In this document: in pieces, positions 1 through 7,484 of the stretch
Layout of the letters: every line of letters starts with the position of its first letter
Position numbering within the stretch: the first letter of the stretch is position 1
Source of the DNA: an uncultured Collinsella sp.
GTDB taxonomy: Bacteria; Actinomycetota; Coriobacteriia; Coriobacteriales; Coriobacteriaceae
Assembly: GCA_900764025.1 (NCBI GenBank)
Contig: CAAFMM010000265.1
Location: 1-10,872 of the forward strand
Direction of reading: 5' to 3'
DNA: 10,872 nucleotides
Position numbers and translations under genes: made by a program
The notes under the pieces: generated by a model
Seen by the model: only the letters and a program-made list of their open reading frames with translations
What the model was told of the DNA's origin: nothing
Databases searched by the model: none

Positions 1-780
1 AACAGCTGGTTCCACTACGCCAAGGTGTACGCGGCGCTGGCCGGTTGCTGGGGCTTCATTGCCATTAAGTACCAGTGGGGCAAGATCGGCAAGGCGCATT
101 GGTTCCGCGCGTGGCCGTTTGTGATCGTCGCCATCAACATCTTGATCGCCGTCGTGTCCGACTTCGAGAGCGCCTATCACTTCTTTGTCCTGGGCGAGTC
201 CACCTGGGTCACTTCCGAGGGTGCCACACAGCTTGCCGGCTGGAACAACGTGTTCAACGGCATCGCCGGTCTCATCAACATCTTCTGCATGACCGGTTGG
301 TGGAGCGTCTACGCCTCCGAGGACAAGACCGACATGCTGTGGCCCGACATGACCTGGGTCTACATCATCGCCTACGATATCTGGAACTTCTGCTACACCT
401 ACAACTGCCTGCCCACCCACTCCTGGTTCTGCGGCTTTGCACTGCTGCTGGCGCCCACCGTCGCCGCCTTTATCTGGAACAAGGGCGGCTGGATCCAGAA
501 CCGCGCCTTTACGCTGGCCATTTGGTGCATGTTTGCCCAGGTGTTCCCCTACTTCCAGGAGGAGTCCATCTTTGTGACCCACTCCACGCTCGACCCCGGC
601 GCCGCCACCGCGGTCTCGATTGCCGCGCTGGTCGCCAACGTCGCCGCGATCATCTACATCGCCTACCGCGCCAAGAAGCTCGGCCGCAATCCCTACAAGC
701 AGGATGTCTTTGAGGGCACCAGCGATTGGGAGAAGGCCACTGCTCGTCGCGCCAAGGTCGATTACGCTCACGCCGAGTAA
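1..780 (+). CDS. DUF5692-family polytopic membrane protein (5' end outside window)
   Basis: The frame is open from the first base (reading NSWFHYAKVYAAL) and ends at TAA 778-780, so 259 residues are visible and the true start lies upstream. The GTG at 25 is internal. The protein is rich in Trp, Phe and Tyr, with about seven hydrophobic stretches at visible residues ~8-22, 34-50, 83-100, 114-131, 136-155, 163-184 and 198-221. It ends in a short charged cytoplasmic-type tail (KKLGRNPYKQ through DYAHAE). Recognisable segments such as VSDFESAYHFF and YIIAYDIWNFCYTYNCLPTH match my memory of the DUF5692 family, a membrane family of unknown function common in gut Coriobacteriia and Clostridia. Aromatic and acidic residues inside the membrane segments suggest a transporter or channel-like role, but nothing visible fixes a substrate. 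A hairpin terminator follows about 70 bases downstream, so it is the last or only gene of its unit. Confidence 0.85.
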   Translation, partial: NSWFHYAKVYAALAGCWGFIAIKYQWGKIGKAHWFRAWPFVIVAINILIAVVSDFESAYHFFVLGESTWVTSEGATQLAGWNNVFNGIAGLINIFCMTGWWSVYASEDKTDMLWPDMTWVYIIAYDIWNFCYTYNCLPTHSWFCGFALLLAPTVAAFIWNKGGWIQNRAFTLAIWCMFAQVFPYFQEESIFVTHSTLDPGAATAVSIAALVANVAAIIYIAYRAKKLGRNPYKQDVFEGTSDWEKATARRAKVDYAHAE

Positions 781-847
781 CATGTTGGTCGCTGTTGGCG
801 CCTGGGCATAGGCCCGCTCGCCAGATTTTCAATCCAATGTCTCGCAG

Positions 848-887
848 AGCCCCCGGAAAGCGTTTCGCTCGCTTTTCGGGGGCTTTT
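848..887 (+). terminator. Rho-independent terminator of the DUF5692 gene
   Basis: A 15-bp stem is formed by 848-862 (AGCCCCCGGAAAGCG) and 870-884 (CGCTTTTCGGGGGCT), with one G-U pair and a 7-base loop, followed by a short T run (884-887). It lies 68 bases after the stop at 780 in the matching orientation and separates this unit from the gene at 1017. Confidence 0.82.
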
Positions 888-1016
888 GTCGTTGCGTCTC
901 TATTCATCTATTCAAAAACATGCGCATATATAAAATCGGGTTTCAAATCATGCGGCGGCTCTATGGGGTCCCGTTTTTGGGTACAGTGTTGTCCCGATAT
1001 TGAGCTTGGGGGATAT

Positions 1017-2519
1017 ATGAAAGATGAGACGATGGGCCAAGAGGATGCGGCCCAAGATGCAGAAGCGTGTGCCGAGGCCCTGGAGAGCCTAGACCGGATT
1101 TCGCTTGACGATGTTGCGTTTGACGATTCGAGCGTTGATGTGCAGGATGAGCCGGAAATCGAGGCACAGCCCGATGATCAGAATGCAAAAGACGATGGCG
1201 CCGCGCCCACCGAAGACGGGGCGGGGCACGAGGATTCCGAATGCGAGGCCGACGACCAGCCCGAATCCGACACGAGCGAGGAAACCATCTTGCTCGACAA
1301 CTTGCCGGCCGAAGATTCGCTGACCCGCGAGCTCCCTGGCTTAGGCTCTGCGCCTGCCGTGGACGAGACCATCGCCATGGGCGATATTCCCCTGCCGTCC
1401 GTTCCTTCGGCACGCGAAGCCGAGGTTCGTCATCGTAAGATGTCGCCCAAGCGCCGCAACCTGATGGTTGCCGGCGTTGTGGCCGTCGCGCTCGTCGCCG
1501 GCAGCGCAGGCTATGCTGCCTGGAACGGATATCAGCAAGAGCAGGCTGCCGTACTTGCCGCAAACGCCCATACCATGATGTCGGTGCAGATTGGCGTGCA
1601 TGCCGCGGGCCTCGACTGCTCAACTGGCTCCAAGATTCCCGTGCAGGTGAGCGGGCAGGATTCCGACGGTTCTTCCGTGAGCGAAACGCTCTACGTTGAC
1701 GAGCACGGTCGCGGCATTAAGCTGCTGCCCGGCGATTACACGTTCTCCATCGCCGCCTCCCCCATCGCGGCCGACGGCACCATCTACACCGTCCCGACCA
1801 CCAAGGCCCAGGTTACGGTCAAGAATGACGGGCAGGATCTGCGCGCTCAAGCCACCTTTAAGCTTAAGGTGCCCTCAGCCGACACGGTGACCGACGACCA
1901 GATCGATGCCGCCGCCAAGTACGCCGAAGAAGGCGGCGCGAGCTCTGCCGCCGCGGCAAAGATACTCCAGCAGGCGGCAATTACGCGCCGCGATGCCGCC
2001 GCCAACGCCGTAAGCGCAAGCGAGGCTCAGTCCGCCCGCGATGCCGACGCTCGGCACAAGGCGACGAACCTGTATCAGCTCGATATTCCGGTTGAGTGGT
2101 ATGGCAAGGTCGCAACCTGGCAGAACGGCAACACGCTGTGCATTTATCTGGACGGCGACACCAACACACCGCTCGTGACGCTCGTCGCGGTGCGCGATGG
2201 CGAGACCTTTACGCCCGACGACGGCGATACGGTTTTGGGCACGGTCAGCCTAGGCAACGGCTACACCGTCTACGCCAGCGGCCCCGTCTATCCGTACGTG
2301 GTGCCCCAGACCATCAACGGACGGACGCAGAACCCCGTGTCAACCTACCCCATGGACACGGCCATTGAGCTTGTCGAGCTTACGACCGGCAACCGCTATA
2401 CGTATAGCCAAATCAAGAACGACCTGGTGGGTAAAGACGGCAAGGCCGATGGTGCCACTAAGCTCGAAACCGACTACCTCGCGCAGATCCTGCTGCCGAG
2501 TATCAAAGCCCAGGACTAG
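1017..2519 (+). CDS. Single-pass membrane protein with acidic cytoplasmic arm and extracytoplasmic domain, unknown function
   Basis: The product has 500 residues. The frame is open further upstream, but ATG 1017 is preferred: GGGGGA lies at 1008-1013, and the first residues (MKDETMGQEDAAQDAE) begin the acidic region. ATG 963 has no good ribosome site. Residues ~1-135 are strongly acidic and probably disordered. A basic stop-transfer stretch (RHRKMSPKRRN, ~138-148) follows, then one membrane segment at ~149-170 (LMVAGVVAVALVAGSAGYAA). The rest, ~175-500, should be extracytoplasmic. It has a beta-rich segment (~185-285, ending TFKLKVP), an Ala-rich helical stretch with many Asp/Arg (~290-345), and a C-terminal domain opening with LDIPVEWYGKVATWQNGNT, a pattern I associate with coriobacterial surface proteins. 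No LPXTG, catalytic motif or ligand site was seen. An AT-rich patch at 927-936 (TATATAAAAT) could hold the -10, but no good -35 is visible. The function is unknown; a surface or envelope role is inference. Confidence 0.85.
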   Translation: MKDETMGQEDAAQDAEACAEALESLDRISLDDVAFDDSSVDVQDEPEIEAQPDDQNAKDDGAAPTEDGAGHEDSECEADDQPESDTSEETILLDNLPAEDSLTRELPGLGSAPAVDETIAMGDIPLPSVPSAREAEVRHRKMSPKRRNLMVAGVVAVALVAGSAGYAAWNGYQQEQAAVLAANAHTMMSVQIGVHAAGLDCSTGSKIPVQVSGQDSDGSSVSETLYVDEHGRGIKLLPGDYTFSIAASPIAADGTIYTVPTTKAQVTVKNDGQDLRAQATFKLKVPSADTVTDDQIDAAAKYAEEGGASSAAAAKILQQAAITRRDAAANAVSASEAQSARDADARHKATNLYQLDIPVEWYGKVATWQNGNTLCIYLDGDTNTPLVTLVAVRDGETFTPDDGDTVLGTVSLGNGYTVYASGPVYPYVVPQTINGRTQNPVSTYPMDTAIELVELTTGNRYTYSQIKNDLVGKDGKADGATKLETDYLAQILLPSIKAQD

Positions 2520-2592
2520 CCTGGCGCAGCAAGATGCTCCCCAACCGTGATGAAGGAGCCAGGAGGTCCTGACCCCACAGGCCCATAGATGA

Positions 2593-3945
2593 TTAGGCAA
2601 GGAGCCACTTCCATGCGGGCATAACGTGTACCACACCGTGCTCGCATGGAATATCGGTCTGTTCATCCATGGTAACGATTGCCGACTCGCCAAGATCAAA
2701 CTGGGCCATCGAGGCATCAAGCGCGGCGATTTCGCGCTCGCGCGTTTTCTCACTTGCCATATCCGCACTCACCTGAATCAGGCTATAAGCCCGCATGAGA
2801 AGCGCATCCCCAGCCACAAAGTCCACCTCATGGCTTTTGCTCTTCTCTTTGATTAGCAGGCGGCAGACCGAGCCGGTCCTCACCGCGGGAGTCCTTCTTC
2901 TTAGCGCATTGAACACTGCGGTCTCGAGCCTCTGGCCCTGGTCCAATGCCGATGCGGGAGAGAATGCTCCAAACATCGCAGGGTCGACAGCGTAGACCTT
3001 AGACGCAGACCGCATGTTATTTGCCAGTGAACGCGTGAACTCCGGCACAGAAAATAACAGGTAGGCGTCCTCATAATACTCAAGTAAGTCGCTGAGCGAA
3101 TTACGACTGACGGGTATCTGTCTGCTCTTGAACTCGTTGTACACTTTGTTCACTGACAGCTCTCGTCCCGAAGATGCCATACACCGCGTCAAGAACAGCG
3201 ATGCCAGGCGAGGGTTCTTGACGTCGTAACGTTCAACGACGTCCATGGCGACCGTTCGCGAAGCATATTCCTGTAGCAGCTGAATCGCGTCTGCAGGCGT
3301 CTGCTCAAGTGTCGCGATGAATCCCCCTTGTTCAAGATACCCGATCAGATGATGTCGAAGCAGCGCTGCATCGCTCGGGGAAAAGGTCGCATCTGGCTCG
3401 GGGACGCTCCCCGTCTTATATCGAACGTATTCCGAAAAACTCAACGGAAAAAGCTCTCGCACAAGAGAACGACCCCTGAACTCGCTCTTAAGTTCTGAGG
3501 ACAGCATCTTGGAAGAAGATCCCGTCACATAGACGGTCGCTTTCTCCGTATCGACTACACGCCGCAGAAACGCACCCCATTCGGGAATTTCCTGGATCTC
3601 GTCAAAGAAAATGTAAGCGCCCTCGGTTCGAGCAACAGGATACAGTGCATAGAACGTGTCGAGCACGTCCGCCAGTAGCGATGGCTCATACGGGCGCAAG
3701 CGCTCATCCTCAAAATTGAAGTAAAGCATCCGGTCAAGCTCGACGCCCCGGCTCTGAAGCCGCCGCATCTCCTGATACAGGCGATACGTCTTTCCACAAC
3801 GGCGGGCCCCCACAATCACATTTACGATGTTGTCGCGCTTTGGCTCCTGTGGGTTTCCTAGATCAAGGTCTCGCTCAAAGACCTGCGGAACCCCCTGCTG
3901 TTCAAAGTCCTTTATTTTCTGGGCGATCAAGTCGTTGAATGCCAT
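2593..3945 (-). CDS. AAA+ ATPase with DUF4143 C-terminal domain
   Basis: The product has 450 residues, a normal length for the AAA_14/DUF4143 family. It shows Walker A GARRCGKT (46-53), the family motif YFNFEDERL (~75-83), Walker B YIFFDEIQ (111-118) and a sensor-like TGSSSKML (~141-148). The DUF4143 region follows (~190-450), with a winged-helix-like part (NKVYNEFKSRQIPVSRNSL) and a C-terminal PD-(D/E)XK-like remnant: HEVDF at ~372-376 and IQVSAD at ~390-395, where Q/S replace the usual E/K. The start at 3945 is supported by GGAG at 3950-3953, 4 bases upstream. Members of this family are abundant, often solitary, and largely uncharacterised; some are suspected of DNA- or defence-related roles, which I cannot confirm here. 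It stands alone, converging on the gene ending at 2519 with 73 bases between and no obvious terminator. Base composition looks more AT-rich than clpB, consistent with later acquisition. Confidence 0.93.
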   Translation of the reverse strand: MAFNDLIAQKIKDFEQQGVPQVFERDLDLGNPQEPKRDNIVNVIVGARRCGKTYRLYQEMRRLQSRGVELDRMLYFNFEDERLRPYEPSLLADVLDTFYALYPVARTEGAYIFFDEIQEIPEWGAFLRRVVDTEKATVYVTGSSSKMLSSELKSEFRGRSLVRELFPLSFSEYVRYKTGSVPEPDATFSPSDAALLRHHLIGYLEQGGFIATLEQTPADAIQLLQEYASRTVAMDVVERYDVKNPRLASLFLTRCMASSGRELSVNKVYNEFKSRQIPVSRNSLSDLLEYYEDAYLLFSVPEFTRSLANNMRSASKVYAVDPAMFGAFSPASALDQGQRLETAVFNALRRRTPAVRTGSVCRLLIKEKSKSHEVDFVAGDALLMRAYSLIQVSADMASEKTREREIAALDASMAQFDLGESAIVTMDEQTDIPCEHGVVHVMPAWKWLLA

Positions 3946-3952
3946 GATTCTC

Positions 3953-4014
3953 CAATCTTGCTCTCTAGCTAATCAAAATTATACTGATTCTTGATTAATT
4001 AGAGAGCAAGATTG
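3953..4014. repeat. 24-bp inverted repeat around the ATPase promoter (candidate operator)
   Basis: The left arm (3953-3976, starting CAATCTTGCTCTCTA) and right arm (3991-4014, ending GAGAGCAAGATTG) are complementary at 22 of 24 positions, with two adjacent mismatches in the middle. The 14-base spacer (3977-3990) carries a consensus -10 hexamer for the leftward ATPase gene. The arms therefore cover both the -35 side and the start of the transcript. This fits a dimeric repressor site or an autoregulatory site. It could also be the footprint of a small inverted-repeat element. Confidence 0.85.
3978..3983 (-). promoter_or_regulatory. -10 box of the ATPase gene
   Basis: On the minus strand this is a perfect TATAAT, 32 bases upstream of the ATG at 3945. 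No good -35 sits at 16-18 bases; CTCTCT is there, and TTGCTC appears only at a 20-base spacing. The promoter may therefore be weak or need an activator. It lies in the spacer of the 24-bp inverted repeat. Confidence 0.5.
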
Positions 4015-4021
4015 TGTGTAG

Positions 4022-4048
4022 CTTGATTAACACTTAAGCAAGTTTTTT
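4022..4048 (+). terminator. Weak terminator-like hairpin with six T
   Basis: CTTG-A-TTAA-CAC-TTAA-G-CAAG (4022-4042) folds as two 4-bp stems separated by one mismatch and is followed directly by TTTTTT (4043-4048). The stem is AT-rich and weak. No plus-strand gene lies immediately upstream, so it may instead be part of the AT-rich element next to the inverted repeat. Confidence 0.3.
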
Positions 4049-4125
4049 CACTGTTATTGCTCCGAAGGATATCGAGTGGCTGAGAGGACAACCAAGCTCG
4101 AATGCGACTCCCTGGACAGTCGATT

Positions 4126-4157
4126 TGGGACGGGGCTTTTTTGACTACCCCGTCCCA
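4126..4157. repeat. GC-rich hairpin with T-run loop
   Basis: TGGGACGGGG (4126-4135) and CCCCGTCCCA (4148-4157) form a perfect 10-bp stem around a 12-base loop containing TTTTTT (4137-4142). The run lies in the loop rather than after the stem, so it is not a canonical terminator on either strand. It may be a dispersed intergenic palindrome. No credible gene covers 3946-4190. Confidence 0.6.
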
Positions 4158-4190
4158 GAAAATCATCGCCAAATTAGCTACTTGATGCAA

Positions 4191-4385
4191 CTAGCGCCAG
4201 GGGTCGGCTTCGAACAGCGGCTCGCGCTCGGGGCGACGATCGCTGTAGGGATCGTAGCCGTCATCGTCCTCGTTCTCGGCACGGATGTAGGGGTCGCACG
4301 GCTTGGGCGCCGGTTTCGGCGCGGGCCTTGGTGCGGCGGACGCTATCTCAGCCGCCGGTGCGTTCGTCTTGTTCTCGTCTTTCAT
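4191..4385 (-). CDS. Small Pro-rich/acidic protein of unknown function
   Basis: The product has 64 residues from ATG 4385. Two other in-frame ATGs lie upstream (4403 and 4391), but AAGGAG ends 8 bases before the ATG at 4385 and only 2 bases before the one at 4391, so MKDENKTNAP is the likely N-terminus. The sequence has an Ala/Pro segment (APRPAPKPAPKP, ~18-29), a single Cys, and an acidic/charged second half (AENEDDDGYD, then RRPEREPLFEADPWR). It has no membrane segment or signal peptide and is predicted disordered. It lies downstream of clpB but beyond clpB's terminator, so it probably has its own promoter; a GATAAT lies at 4418-4423. I do not recognise it. The good ribosome site and intact frame argue for a real gene, though its size leaves doubt. 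Confidence 0.65.
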   Translation of the reverse strand: MKDENKTNAPAAEIASAAPRPAPKPAPKPCDPYIRAENEDDDGYDPYSDRRPEREPLFEADPWR

Positions 4386-4417
4386 CTGCATAGCTCCTTG
4401 CATCGCATCCGCTCAAC

Positions 4418-4423
4418 ATTATC
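4418..4423 (-). promoter_or_regulatory. Candidate -10 of the small protein gene
   Basis: The minus strand reads GATAAT here, giving a leader of about 25 bases before the ATG at 4385. No clear -35 was found in the expected position, which overlaps the edge of the clpB terminator. This is a weak call. Confidence 0.3.
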
Positions 4424-4435
4424 GATTGTCGCACG

Positions 4436-4472
4436 AAAAAGGGCGGCGGACCCAATTGGGTCCGCCGCCCTT
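4436..4472 (-). terminator. clpB rho-independent terminator
   Basis: GGGCGGCGGACCC (4441-4453) and GGGTCCGCCGCCC (4458-4470) form a perfect 13-bp stem around AATT. It extends by AA/TT, and on the minus strand five T (4440-4436) follow. It lies 45-50 bases after the clpB stop. Being fully palindromic, it is a strong leftward terminator. Confidence 0.93.
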
Positions 4473-4517
4473 GGCGTTTAGAGACGGCTGGCAGATTTTA
4501 AGGCATGTCCCATAAAT

Positions 4518-7145
4518 CTACTCGGCGTCGGGGACCTCGTAGGTGGCCGCCGGCGTGTTGTCGCGCACGACGGTAAAGCCGCCGTCCTTGTCGACATCGA
4601 CCGTCACCTGATCGCCCTCGCGCACCGTGCCGTCGATGATAGCGGCGGCGATGGCATCCACGACCTCGCGCTGGACCAGACGCTTAAGCGGACGGGCGCC
4701 AAAGACCGGGTCCAGGCCGCCCACGGCGAGCATCTGCTTGGCCGCCGGGGTGATGGCAAGCGTCATGCGCTCCTTGGCCAGACGCGCGCGGACGTCGGCG
4801 AGCTGGATGTCGACGATCTTCTCGATCTGCGCCATGCCGAGCGGATGGAACACCACGATATCGTCGATACGGTTGAGGAACTCGGGGCGGAAGGTCTGAG
4901 CCATGGCCGCGTTGACCTGATGGCGCATCTCCTCCTCGTCCTTGCCGGAAAGCTCGGCGATGGCCTTGGAACCCACGTTAGACGTCATGATGATGATCGT
5001 GTTCTTGAAGGACACCTGGCGACCCTGACCGTCAGTCAGACGGCCGTCGTCAAGCACCTGCAGCAGCACGTTGAAAACATCCGGATGGGCCTTCTCCATC
5101 TCGTCGAGCAAGATCACGGAGTACGGACGACGGCGCACGGCCTCGGTGAGCTGGCCGCCCTCGTCGTAGCCCACGTATCCCGGAGGCGCACCGATCAGAC
5201 GCTGGACGCTGAACTTCTCCATGTACTCAGACATGTCGATACGCACGAGCGCACGCTCATCATCGAACAGGCACTCGGCCAGCGCCTTGGCGAGCTCGGT
5301 CTTGCCCACGCCGGTGGGGCCCAGGAAGAAGAAGCTGCCGATGGGCTTGTCCGGATCGGAGAGACCCGCACGGCTGCGACGCACGGCCGCGGCGACAGCG
5401 GAGACCGCCTCGTCCTGGCCGATGACGCGCTTATGCAGCTCGCCCTCCAGGCCCTTCAGCTTGTCGAGCTCGCCCTGCATCATCTTGGAGACGGGCACAC
5501 CGGTCCAAGCGCTCACGACCTCGGCGATCTCATCGGAGGTCACCTGCTCGTTCAGGCCCTCGCCGTCCTGCTGCTTTTGCGCCTCGAGCGCGGCCTCGGA
5601 ATCCTGAATCTGCTGCTGCAAGCCCGGGATCACGGAGTAGCGCAGCTCGGACGCACGGCCCAGGTCGCCATTGCGCGTCGCGCGCTCCTCTTCGCTCTTG
5701 GCCTCATCGAGCTGGCCCTTGAGCTCCTGCACGTGGTCGATGGCGTTCTTCTGGTTGAGCCAGCCGGCCTTTTGCACGTTGAGCTTTTCCTGAACCTCGG
5801 CAATCTCCTGGCGCAAGGCCTCCAGACGCTCCTTGGAAGCGTCGTCGGTCTCCTTCATGAGTGCCTGCTCCTCGATCTGCAGCTGGGTGAGCTGACGCGT
5901 GGTGGCATCGATCTCGACCGGCATGCTGTCGAGCTCCATGCGCAGGCGGCTTGCCGCCTCATCGACCAGGTCGATGGCCTTGTCGGGCAGGAAGCGGTCG
6001 GCGATGTAGCGATCGGAGAGGTCGGCAGCTGCCACGAGCGCGCTATCGGTGATATGCACGCCGTGGAAGATCTCGTACTTCTCCTTCAAGCCACGCAGGA
6101 TCGAAATGGTGTCCTCGACGGTGGGCTCGCTGACCATCACGGTCTGGAAACGACGGGCGAGCGCCGCGTCCTTCTCGATGTACTTGCGGTATTCGTCGAG
6201 CGTGGTCGCGCCGATCGCATGCAGGTCGCCACGGGCGAGCGCAGGCTTGAGGATGTTGCCGGCGTCCATGGAGCCCTCGGTGGCACCCGCGCCCACGATG
6301 GTGTGGAGCTCATCGATGAACAGGATGACCTTGCCTTCCGATTTTTGCACTTCCTTGAGCACGGCCTTCAAGCGGTCCTCGAACTCACCACGGTACTTGG
6401 CGCCGGCGACCAGCGCGCTCATGTCGAGCTCGATGAGGTCGCGGTCGCGCAGGGTGCTCGGCACGTCGCCGGCCACGATACGCTGGGCGATGCCCTCGAC
6501 GATGGCAGTTTTACCCACGCCCGGCTCGCCGATGAGCACGGGGTTGTTCTTGGTGCGACGGGACAGGACCTGGATGGTACGACGAATCTCGTCGGTACGG
6601 CCGATGACAGGGTCGAGCTTGCCGGCGCGGGCAAGATCGCAGATGTTGCGTCCGTACTGCTCCAGCGCCTCAAACTGGGTCTTGTCCTCGGCAGACGTCA
6701 CGCGGTCATCGCCACGCAGCTCCTCGTAGACCTGCTCGATGCGCTCCTTGGTGACGCCTGCGTCGCGCAGAACGCGGCCCGCCTCGCCCTTGTCCTCGGC
6801 AAGCGCCATCAGCAGATGCTCAGTCACCACAAAGCTGTCGCCCATCTTGGTGGCCTTCTTCTCGGCCTTTTCGATGACGCGGACGAGCTCGTTGGACAGG
6901 CCCATCTGCTGACCCTCGCCCGAAACCTTGGGCGCGTGATCGATGGCATCCTGTGTGGAGCGTGCGAGCTGGGCCGGGTCGGCACCGATGCGCTCGATGA
7001 TCACGGAGATATTGCGCTCGCCGGCACCGAGCAGGGCGGACAGCAGGTGGATCGGCTCCACCGCGCCGGCCTGTGCATCGGCAGCCGTGCTCATGGCGGT
7101 CTGCAGCGCCTCGCGCGACGTCATAGCTAGCTTATCGATTCTCAT
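4518..7145 (-). CDS. clpB: ATP-dependent disaggregase ClpB (Hsp100)
   Basis: The product has 875 residues and is complete; E. coli ClpB has 857. It is a hexameric cytosolic disaggregase that threads aggregated protein through its pore, working with DnaK. The N-terminal Clp_N repeats span ~1-145. NBD1 has Walker A GEPGVGKT (206-213), pore loop KYRG (250-253) and Walker B ILFIDE (274-279). The coiled-coil M domain at ~400-530 separates ClpB from ClpC and ClpA. NBD2 has Walker A GPTGVGKT (609-616), pore loop GYVG (656-659) and Walker B VILLDE (677-682), then [10 protein letters not shown] and the sensor-2 GARPLKR. There is no P-loop IGL/IGF tripeptide of the ClpP-binding type in the usual place. 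The start [10 protein letters not shown] fits the family, and AGAGGTGA lies just upstream. I saw no CIRCE, CtsR-type or HAIR-consensus site in 7146-7323; the 5' region instead carries a GC hairpin and an AT-rich inverted repeat. It is a single-gene unit with its own terminator. Confidence 0.98.
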   Translation of the reverse strand: MRIDKLAMTSREALQTAMSTAADAQAGAVEPIHLLSALLGAGERNISVIIERIGADPAQLARSTQDAIDHAPKVSGEGQQMGLSNELVRVIEKAEKKATKMGDSFVVTEHLLMALAEDKGEAGRVLRDAGVTKERIEQVYEELRGDDRVTSAEDKTQFEALEQYGRNICDLARAGKLDPVIGRTDEIRRTIQVLSRRTKNNPVLIGEPGVGKTAIVEGIAQRIVAGDVPSTLRDRDLIELDMSALVAGAKYRGEFEDRLKAVLKEVQKSEGKVILFIDELHTIVGAGATEGSMDAGNILKPALARGDLHAIGATTLDEYRKYIEKDAALARRFQTVMVSEPTVEDTISILRGLKEKYEIFHGVHITDSALVAAADLSDRYIADRFLPDKAIDLVDEAASRLRMELDSMPVEIDATTRQLTQLQIEEQALMKETDDASKERLEALRQEIAEVQEKLNVQKAGWLNQKNAIDHVQELKGQLDEAKSEEERATRNGDLGRASELRYSVIPGLQQQIQDSEAALEAQKQQDGEGLNEQVTSDEIAEVVSAWTGVPVSKMMQGELDKLKGLEGELHKRVIGQDEAVSAVAAAVRRSRAGLSDPDKPIGSFFFLGPTGVGKTELAKALAECLFDDERALVRIDMSEYMEKFSVQRLIGAPPGYVGYDEGGQLTEAVRRRPYSVILLDEMEKAHPDVFNVLLQVLDDGRLTDGQGRQVSFKNTIIIMTSNVGSKAIAELSGKDEEEMRHQVNAAMAQTFRPEFLNRIDDIVVFHPLGMAQIEKIVDIQLADVRARLAKERMTLAITPAAKQMLAVGGLDPVFGARPLKRLVQREVVDAIAAAIIDGTVREGDQVTVDVDKDGGFTVVRDNTPAATYEVPDAE

Positions 7146-7166
7146 GGAATCACCTCTCTTGGGGCG

Positions 7167-7184
7167 GCCGCCCTACGGGGCGGC
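7167..7184 (-). promoter_or_regulatory. GC hairpin in the clpB leader
   Basis: GCCGCCC (7167-7173) and GGGCGGC (7178-7184) form a perfect 7-bp stem around a 4-base loop, about 22 bases upstream of the clpB start. An overlapping palindrome, GGGCGGCCGCCC (7162-7173), offers an alternative fold. The structure ends close to the ribosome site (AGAGGTGA), so it could affect translation. That role is inference; the GC hairpin is far too stable for a simple heat-melting switch. Confidence 0.4.
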
Positions 7185-7223
7185 TTCACGTTGTTCGAGA
7201 AGTATTGTTGCCAGCTTTGCACG

Positions 7224-7259
7224 ATCTTATACACAAATCTAAGTCTCTATATATAAGAT
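7224..7259 (-). promoter_or_regulatory. AT-rich inverted repeat in the putative clpB promoter region
   Basis: ATCTTATA (7224-7231) and TATAAGAT (7252-7259) are perfect inverted 8-mers separated by 20 bases. Read on the minus strand they provide two -10-like TATA motifs, 79-114 bases upstream of the clpB start. A short direct repeat (AGTGATT at 7266, AGTGATA at 7274) lies next to them. Promoter and operator function are plausible but no convincing -35 was found. Confidence 0.35.
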
Positions 7260-7323
7260 TTTCTGAGTGATTAAGTGATAGGGAGCAGGCACGCTCACCA
7301 GCCGCGGCCTCGTCCCCTTACTA

Positions 7324-7378
7324 TCTCAATCTGTAACATCTAGCGGCTGTTTATGGCTCTAGATGTTACAGATCGAGA
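7324..7378. repeat. T palindrome 1
   Basis: Left arm TCTCAATCTGTAACATCTAG (7324-7343) and right arm CTAGATGTTACAGATCGAGA (7359-7378) pair at 19 of 20 positions around a 15-base loop. This is the best-preserved T unit of cluster A. Confidence 0.92.
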
Positions 7379-7403
7379 GAAAATGACCAGCGGCAACCGT
7401 TTA

Positions 7404-7458
7404 TCTAAATCTGTAACATCTAGTCAGCAAATAGAGCTCTATCTGTTACAAATCGAGA
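7404..7458. repeat. T palindrome 2
   Basis: The left arm is TCTAAATCTGTAACATCTAG (7404-7423) and the right arm CTATCTGTTACAAATCGAGA (7439-7458). Total length and loop size match T1, but the arms have several mismatches on the loop side. The TGTAACA/TGTTACA core is kept. Confidence 0.85.
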
Positions 7459-7484
7459 CGAACAGAAAACACCCGGATCAAAAA

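Noticed and set aside
848..887. Attenuator or riboswitch before the 1017 gene
   Set aside because: The hairpin is close behind the upstream stop and 130 bases before the next start, with no extra conserved fold; a plain terminator explains it.
974..1001. TTTTTG-N16-GATATT as the promoter of the 1017 gene
   Set aside because: Transcription would start near 1008, leaving a leader too short to contain a full ribosome site.
961..1623. A 220-residue minus-strand frame inside the 1017-2519 gene
   Set aside because: Arg/Pro/Ser-rich shadow of the acidic arm on the opposite strand, with no family features.
2520..2592. Bidirectional terminator between the converging genes
   Set aside because: Only CCTGGC/GCCAGG separated by 32 bases can pair, with no T run on either side.
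3999..4190. 63-residue minus-strand frame upstream of the ATPase
   Set aside because: It runs through the hairpin at 4126-4157 and ends in the right arm of the inverted repeat. No ribosome site or protein-like pattern; at most debris of an older gene.
4845..7130. A 761-residue open frame on the plus strand across clpB
   Set aside because: It is the antisense shadow of a GC-rich gene: its frame is kept open by clpB codon bias, its composition (His/Leu/Asp/Gly-rich, no domain) is not protein-like, and no ribosome site precedes it.
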